A stretch of DNA of 64,000 nucleotides from Neocallimastix lanati (nom. inval.) (lineage: Eukaryota; Neocallimastigomycota; Neocallimastigomycetes; Neocallimastigales; Neocallimastigaceae), in NCBI GenBank assembly GCA_016946835.1, contig JACVTC010000078.1, positions 426,001 to 490,000 on the forward strand, read 5' to 3'. This document shows, one piece after another, positions 56,732-64,000 of the stretch. Every line of letters starts with the position of its first letter. Position 1 is the first letter of the stretch. The position numbers and the translations under genes were made by a program. The notes beneath the pieces are model-generated. The model did not search any database, was not told the DNA's origin, and worked only from the letters and a program-made list of their open reading frames with translations.

Positions 56732-57145
56732 TTAGTTTAAATAAAATTTAATTAATATTAAAGTATATATTAATATATATTAATAATATATTTATATATT
56801 TTAAAAACCCTATATTTAGTATTTATTCAATATATAAGATTAATCTATTAAAGTTAAAAGAAACTATTAATAATTAAAGTCGTTTAAATTATTTATTATT
56901 ATTATTTCACAACAAATATCTATTATTAACAATAAATCTCGGAGATAACTAATAAAATGAATGAAAATAACAAAAAATAAAAAATATATTTTTTAAATAA
57001 TAATTTTTTTTTTTTAATTTGTTTTTTAATATAACATAATTTATGTAAAATTATTTTTAACTCATTTTATTTATTTTTATTCAAACAATAATTTTATAAA
57101 AAAGCGGATGAAAAATCTTTTAAATTAATTAATTAATTATTTATC

Positions 57146-57176
<31 letters not shown>

Positions 57177-58221
57177 TTATAAAAGAACATATACATATAC
57201 TAAAATTTGAAGAAAAATTAAAGTTATTTAAATAATGAAGTATTTTAAAATCTTTTTGAATATTATAATTTTTTAATCCTTGTTATAAATATACTATGAT
57301 ATTGCTGCTAAAAAAAAACTTTTAAATATTCTCATTTAATTTATTTATTCATTTTATCACTATTTTTATATTTAAATAAAAACTTAGAAAAGAAATCTTT
57401 TATTTATTTATTTATTATTTATTTTTTTTTATTTTTTTTTATTTTTTTTTTATTTTTATTTATTTTTTTTTTTTTTATTTTTATTTATTTATTTATTTTT
57501 ATTTTTATTTTTATTTTTTTTTATTTTTATTTTATTTTTTTTTTATTTTTATTTTATTTTTTTTTATTTTTATTTATTTATTTATTTTATTTTTATTTAT
57601 TTATTTTTTTTTTATTTTTATTTATTTATTTATTTTTTTTTTTTTTTTGAAAAATAATTATCATTAATATCAAATTTTTAAGCTTTAGGATAACTAATAA
57701 AATTAAAAAGTACAATGAGATATTTAAAATATCTAAAATATTATATTTTTTTTCAAGTTTTGAAATTATATAACATTGTTACCAAAAAAAAAAAAAATTT
57801 TTTTTATTCTTTTAATCCAAGTATATTTAATTATTATTAATTCTATATTTTATATCAAAAAAACTATTTTTAATCCATTCTAAGTTTTTATTTTATTATT
57901 ATGAAAAATATATTTTATACCAATAACTTATTAACTAAGAAAATTAAAACAAAATAGCGAAAAATAAAAAACAAAAAACTAAAAAGTTTTAATTATTTAT
58001 ACTACACAAATTAGATAGTTCTTCTAGCTCTATAACATTATAATTTCATAAAATATTTAAATATATAATAAAAAATATATATTTATATTTATTGAATAAA
58101 ATAAATATGAATTATATTTATTAATTTCTTTAAAAGAAAAAATATATATATAAAGTAAATTTAATATAAATTTTTATTTTTTAAATTTTATAAATATCAA
58201 TGAAGAGGGTATTTATTATAT

Positions 58222-58280
<59 letters not shown>

Positions 58281-58413
58281 TATATATATCAATTGTTTAT
58301 TCTTTGGTTTTATCCTATTTATATAATTCATGTTAATTTTAAGAAATATATATATATATATAATATTAAAATATTATTAGTAATACTTTAATAAATAAAA
58401 TAATTAAAACAAT
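56040..58413. other. AT-rich intergenic with simple repeats
   Basis: Contains A run 56701-56729, a perfect 15-bp inverted repeat at 56648-56681, TTA repeats at about 57145-57176, mixed TTTTTA/TTTA repeats at 57400-57648, and a T run of about 55 at 58223-58277. No gene found. Confidence 0.65.
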
Positions 58414-60526
58414 TTAATATTTTAAAATATTTATTACCTTAATTGTGTAATTTCCATAGTTCTTTTCTGGATTAAATACTTCCCATCTAGATGCTGGGAA
58501 AATATGTTTATTTCTTTCATACCATGTTCTTTCTACTACTTTACCTGCATGGGACTAAAATAAATAGATTATTTTTTTAATTTAATTTATTTAATAAAAA
58601 AATTAATATATATATATTTAAAATATTAAATATTATAAATTTTATAATTAAATATAAAAATATAAAATTACCTCATTCTTTTCAATTGAAGCATCATTAA
58701 CAAGACGAATATCATCATGTACATCAAAACTAAATAATGGACCAGATTTTCCTCTAATTTTATTTACAATAAAATCATAGAATGTATAATGCTATGATAT
58801 TTGTTTTTATTAATATTATTAATATTAAATATTTAATATACATTAACAATATATATATATATTAAATTATTATTAAATTACTATTACTATTACTATTACT
58901 AGTATTATTATTATTCTTATTTTTGCTTTCTTCTATAAAATTAATTAAAAATATATAGTTGCAAATTTTTATATTGTAACATACATGAGGTATAATTAAA
59001 TCTTCTTTAACGTATAATAAATTATCAACATTAACATTTCTAATTTCGTGAATTTGAGTACGGCATTTATCCAAAAATTGTGCTATTGTATCTCCTTTTT
59101 TACACTAGTAGTTATAAATATATATAAAGATATAATTAAATACTTAGTTTATTGTAGGTATATAGATGCAAAATAAATAATTATACCTCAACTTGTTTTC
59201 TATGACCAGATCCATCCCAGTAACTGTAGGTAACAAGAATTTTTTCATCTTTATTAATAATTTTTAATATATATTTATAAAAGCAAATTATTTTCATCAT
59301 TAGTATTACTTTTACTATTATTACTATTATTATTTTAATGTTATTGTCAGTATTATTACTGATATTTACCTTTTAATACTTGCTGTTCAGCTAACCATTT
59401 TTCTTTCAAAATCTCTTTTTCTTTTTTTTCTTTTTCATCTCTTTCTTTATCTGGAAGAAAACTGGTATTTACATCTGGATTTTTTTTTTAATTTAATTTT
59501 CTTTATAGGTTCTATTTATTAAAAATACAATAATATCGTTAATTAAAATTACATAATATAATATTTAAATAAATTTTACAATTAATATTTATATAATTGT
59601 AAAAAAAAAAAAAAAAAATCAGAGAGAAGATTAATTATAATCATTGTATTAATAATAAATTTATTAATTTAATTTTATTTAAATTACAATGAAATTCCTA
59701 TTTTTTTTTTTTTTTTAAATAGAAAAATCATTGAACTAAACAATGTTAAAATTAATTAATCTATTATTAAATGTATCATTAAATTTAATCGATACATATA
59801 AAAATTTCATCATTATTTAATTATATAAATTGTATTTTTTATTTATATTAAAAGTTTTGATTGATACTATTCATACTTTCATCAACATTCTCTTCCTCTT
59901 CCTCAAAATCTGCAAATGATAATTTATTTTTTTGAATCTTCTTCTTCTTTTTCTTTTTTGGTCTAATAATATTTAAAATTAAATTTTTACAATAAAGATT
60001 TTAGATTTAATTGTTAATTTGTATAATTTATGTTAGATGATTTTATTTTAAATTTGTGAAAACAATTTAAAAAATCGTAAATCCATAAAACATATTATTA
60101 TTATCATTATTTTTTTTTACTTTATTATTTCCTCCCCTTTCTTATTTTTTTCATCAATTTGTTCTCTAATTCTTTGGAAATCTTCAAGCATAACTAAACC
60201 AATTGTTCTTTTCTTTAATTCTGTTTCTGTACTATCATTTTGTGTAACGAATTTATCATTTCCAATTTTGATATTATTATCCTTTAATATATAATTTAAA
60301 AAAAAAAATGATTATTGTATAAAGTTAAAATTAATAATTAGTTATTAAATTTAATTTAATTAATTATTCACTAATTATTGAATGTCAAGATTTTAATTTA
60401 ATTTATTTTAATTACTTTTGCAATTTGCATTTTCTGTTTTTGATAATCTTCTAACATCTGATTACGTCTTTTTTCTAATAAATGCTGACGAGCTCCTTCA
60501 GCATTTCCACCTTTGTATTCAGCCAT
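58414..60526 (-). CDS. FAM50 / XAP5 family protein, 8 exons
   Basis: Exons on the minus strand: 60526-60416, 60281-60121, 59962-59877, 59511-59370, 59248-59187, 59104-58985, 58791-58672, 58554-58414; about 313 residues. It starts [21 protein letters not shown], the hallmark of FAM50. It then has [68 protein letters not shown], and ends with [20 protein letters not shown] and NYTIK plus a short read-through tail VINILKY. FAM50 proteins are nuclear, conserved and linked to splicing and transcription. All junctions keep frame except exon 4, where the A10 run at 59480-59489 has one A too many; shortening it by one restores the conserved NPDV frame. The small central exons are supported by homology; the exon 3 donor is the least certain. 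Confidence 0.88.
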
Positions 60527-61570
60527 TTTGTTTATATTTTGTTTTTATAAGTAATTACGTTATATATGTTTTAAATTTTTTATTTAAGTTTTATTTTATA
60601 TTAATAATATAACAAGATAATTTAAATTTGTAAAGATCTTAATTTTATGAAATATATGTAGAATATAAATTATATATAGAAAAATTTATTAGTTAAATAA
60701 CTAATAAATTTTTGTATTTATATTTAAAAATCTAAATTAATTAAATATATGAATAAAAATAAATAAATATAAATAAATAAATAAATAACTAAATAAATAA
60801 ATAAATATAATTATTAAATAAATAAATAAATATAATTATTAAATAACTAACTAAATAAATAAATAAATAAATAAATATAATTATTAAATAACTAAATAAA
60901 TAAACAAATAAACAATAAATAAATAAATAAATATATAAATATACAAATAAATAAATAATTAATATAAAATGAATAATAAAAAAATGATATTATGAGATAA
61001 TAACTAAAACTTTAAATAATAAAATAATATATTTTTTATAAATTAAAAATTATAATATATAAAAAAAATAATTAGAAAAGAAAAAAAAAATAGAGATTAA
61101 AGTAATAAGATTTTTCTTAATTATTGAATTATTAATTTATTTATAATTATATACTTCATAATTTCTAAAAAATTTTTTATTAATTATTCTCTCTTTTTTA
61201 TTTTATTTTATTTTATTTTATTTTATTTTATTTTATTTTATTTTATTTTATTTTTTCTAATAAAAAAAAATAGTTTACTTCTCTTAAAAATTTATGTAAT
61301 TATATTTCAATAAATGAAATATATAAATAAATATTTTTAACAATATTTATATTGTATATATATATTTTTTCAGATATATTTAATTAAATAGTGTGATAGA
61401 AATTATAAAATAAACAAAATATATAATATATAATACAAAATAATAATAATAATAATATTAAAAATAAGAATAAAATTTAAAGTTTATTTTAATTATTTAA
61501 GAATTGAAGAATTATTCTTAATTATATATATAAAGAAATAAAAAAAAAAAAATAAAATAAAATATCGAAA
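60527..61570. other. Bidirectional intergenic region
   Basis: Lies between two divergent genes (FAM50 to the left, bromodomain-BAH to the right). It holds AAAT-type repeats at 60740-60960 and TTTTA repeats at 61198-61250. Both promoters must lie here; no specific motif recognised. Confidence 0.6.
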
Positions 61571-62197
61571 ATGAGAAAATCAGGAGAATCAGATAGAGAA
61601 AGCATTATTGCTTATGAAAAGGAAATAATAAACTCATTAACAAATTTGAAAGATAAAAGGTATAATTAATAATTTATATTATTAACATTAATATTTTATG
61701 TAGTATTATTAACAATAAACTTTAAAATTTTACATTCATTAATATTTTATTTTATTTCTTCATTAATTTGTCATAATTATACTTTTAAATTATATATATT
61801 TAAATAATTTTTATATATATATACATTTTATTTTGTGTAGTGGAAGAAAGATTTCAGAATTATTTATTGAACTTCCATCAAAAGAGGTTTATTCAGATTA
61901 TTATAAAATAATTAAAAACCCAATTTCCTTTTCTATTATAAATGTAACTTTCAAAGTATAATTATAAATAATAAATAAATATTTATTATCGTTATTATAT
62001 CTTTTTTAATATTAATAATAAATAGTGGATAAATTGATATTAACCATTGAATTCGATAAAAATGTTATACAAAGATTTTTTTTTTTTTTTTAATTTATAA
62101 AATAAAATTAAAATTATTCTAAAAATTTGTTAATATATATTTATTTAAATATTTATTTTATTAATAAATTTTAACTATATATAATACATTAAAATGA

Positions 62198-62228
<31 letters not shown>

Positions 62229-63523
62229 TTATACAATATAATGAAAATCAATTTTTAAATATATGTAATAATAAATTTATAATTCAAATTTTATAATTAA
62301 ATATAAATAATAGAATAAAATAAAAAGAGGTGAATATCCAAATTTAGATAATCTTTATGAGGATTTGAAATTAATGCAAGAAAATGCTAATACTTATAAT
62401 AAGAAGAATTCTATAGTGTGTAAAGATGCAGCTTTATTAGTGGTATAATTAAAATTTTGATATTATTTTAAGGAAAAAAATTTTATAATAAAGATATCGA
62501 AATTGACTTTTATATATTTAAATTGTTTTGTTGGATAGAAAACATTTGAAAAAATGAAAAATGATTATGAAAGTAAATCTAATGATAATAACTCAAGAGA
62601 TTTGGTATTTAAAATTATAAAATTTTTATAATTTTAACATTTAATTATTATTTTATGTTAAAATGAATATATAATGAATAATAAATCTTTATATTTATAA
62701 CTGAAAATAGAATGTTGAAGATATAAAAGGCCTTTTAAAATTAATAAAAAATTATAAGAACTCAAAGTAAGTAAAAATATATTAGTATTATAAATATTAA
62801 AATTAAGAAATATATTGAATTTATTTTGTTCTAATATAAATATATTCATATTTATAATAGAGGAAAATTTATTGCTGATTCATTTCGTGAAATACCAGAT
62901 GAAGATGAATTTCCTGAATATTATGATAATGTCAAAAATATGCTATCAATAAAAATTATAAGAAAAAAATTAACTCAAAATGAATATCAAAGTTTTAAAG
63001 AGTTTAAAAAAGATTTTGAAACAATGATTTGGGATATTGTTAAGTATAGAAAGGATAAAGAACCTGAAATAGAAAAGGATGGAAAAGAAATATTGGTACA
63101 TAGCTATAAATTTATTAATTAGTGTTGATTATTGATTATTGATTATTTTTATTATTATTATTATCATCGTCGTCATCATCATTATAGTTATATATATTTG
63201 TTTAATTTATTATTAATTTTAATTATATTAATGTATTATTAATTAATAATCATATCGAAAATAATTATAAAAGAATTATTTTTCCGAAATATGTAAACCA
63301 ACAGAGTCAGAAGGACTAAGTAATGATGCCACTTCAAAACAAAAACATTTGCAATCAATTATTCATAATTCAGAAACAATAAAAATTGGTGATTTTGTTC
63401 ATATCGTTAATGAAAATGATAGTAGATATCCTTTAATTTTGCAAATATTTGATATGTGGATAGATGAAGAGTAATGATTAATGAATATATATATATATGA
63501 AAATTATGATAACATAATTAAAA

Positions 63524-63554
<31 letters not shown>

Positions 63555-64000
63555 TATTATTATTATTATAATAAATATTATTATTATTATCATCATTATC
63601 ATCAATTTTAATTTATTATATATATATAATAATAATAAATAAAACATCATAATATAAAAATAATATTAATTAATAAAAATGGAACTTTTAAATAGTAATA
63701 TAACTCGAATTCATGGTATTTGGTTTTTAATTCCAGAACAAACTATTTATCCCGCAAGTAAACGTTTTCTTGAAAATGAAGTATTTAGAACTACTCATTA
63801 TGAAACATATACATTAGATAAGATTATCGATAAATGTTATGTATTATATTTAAAAGATTATTGTCGTGGATTTCCAAAAGGAAGTGAAAATAAGAAAGTT
63901 TATGTATGTGAATCAAGATATATTGAAACAGCTAAAACCACCACTAAAATCAAAAATTGGTCAATATCTATGCCATCTGGATATAAAGAGTTAGAAGATT
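61571..64000 (+). CDS. Bromodomain-BAH protein, RSC1/RSC2 (polybromo) like, 3' truncated by window
   Basis: Exons that keep frame: 61571-61659, 61841-61943, 62314-62442, 62539-62604, 62711-62766, 62861-63095, 63274-63470, 63696 to the edge. First bromodomain: LFIELPSKEVYSDYYKII, NPISFSIIN, KIKRGEYPNLDNL, ENANTYN (acetyl-lysine pocket Asn). Second: SFREIPDEDEFPEYYDNVKN, FKEFKKDFETM. Then a BAH domain: IKIGDFVHIVNEND, GIWFLIPEQTIYPASKRFLENE, CYVLYLKDYCRGFPKG, VYVCESRYIE. Two bromodomains plus BAH is the layout of yeast Rsc1/Rsc2, subunits of the RSC chromatin remodeller, and of animal polybromo. The acceptors chosen avoid in-frame stops; the exon 6 donor (GTACAT at 63096) is the least certain. 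The C-terminus is outside the window. Confidence 0.87.

Noticed and set aside
58862-59074. Independent small gene on minus strand
   Set aside because: It is exon 6 of FAM50 read through into the next intron.

Overview
The window is extremely AT-rich eukaryotic DNA: intergenic stretches are almost only A and T, genes carry short GT-AG introns, and coding regions hold long poly-Asn tracts. Typical nuclear genes (CTDSPL2-type phosphatase, NADP-glutamate dehydrogenase, FAM50/XAP5, an RSC1/2-like bromodomain-BAH protein) sit beside an intronless transporter of Firmicutes type and many FLYWCH/MULE and ankyrin sequences. This suggests an anaerobic gut fungus (Neocallimastigomycota). That assignment is inference; another AT-rich eukaryote is not excluded.

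Layout. 1.8-3.9 kb: CTD-phosphatase gene, seven exons. 6.3-7.7 kb: dead Ty1/copia pol fragment. 8.2-9.6 kb: broken ankyrin gene. 10.6-11.7 kb: MFS transporter, probably acquired from bacteria. 12.3-12.8 kb: tRNA-derived SINE. 13.7-15.1 kb: FLYWCH/MULE transposase. 15.7-38.6 kb: a young retrotransposon cluster beside a tRNA-like Pol III unit. 39.0-41.5 kb: a TTTTA satellite with higher-order units. 41.6-48.1 kb: a decayed copia element (E5) carrying an inserted tRNA-like retroposon. 51.8-53.3 kb: NADP-GDH. 54.5-55.4 kb: LINE remnant. 55.8-56.0 kb: cysteine-rich small protein. 58.4-60.5 kb: FAM50/XAP5. 61.6 kb to the right edge: bromodomain-BAH gene, truncated by the window.

The most interesting region is 15.7-38.6 kb. 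It holds four Ty3-type LTR elements (E1-E4). Each has LTR pairs of matching length (one differs by one A) and a 4-bp target duplication. E1, E2 and E3 are all flanked by ACTG. E2 and E3 are joined by a single ACTG, and E4 sits two bases further on (TGAA). E1 and E2 encode only a Gag-like protein and no pol, while E3 and E4 carry gag and pol. E1-E3 share a hairpin plus purine-rich tract next to the 3' LTR. E3 and E4 both have a T TTA AAC frameshift heptamer at the gag end. The picture is of Gag-only passengers plus helper-type elements collecting at one landing site next to a Pol III-type promoter.

Several coding regions, including the conserved FAM50 gene, are broken at A-runs. Some apparent pseudogene lesions may therefore be homopolymer sequencing errors.
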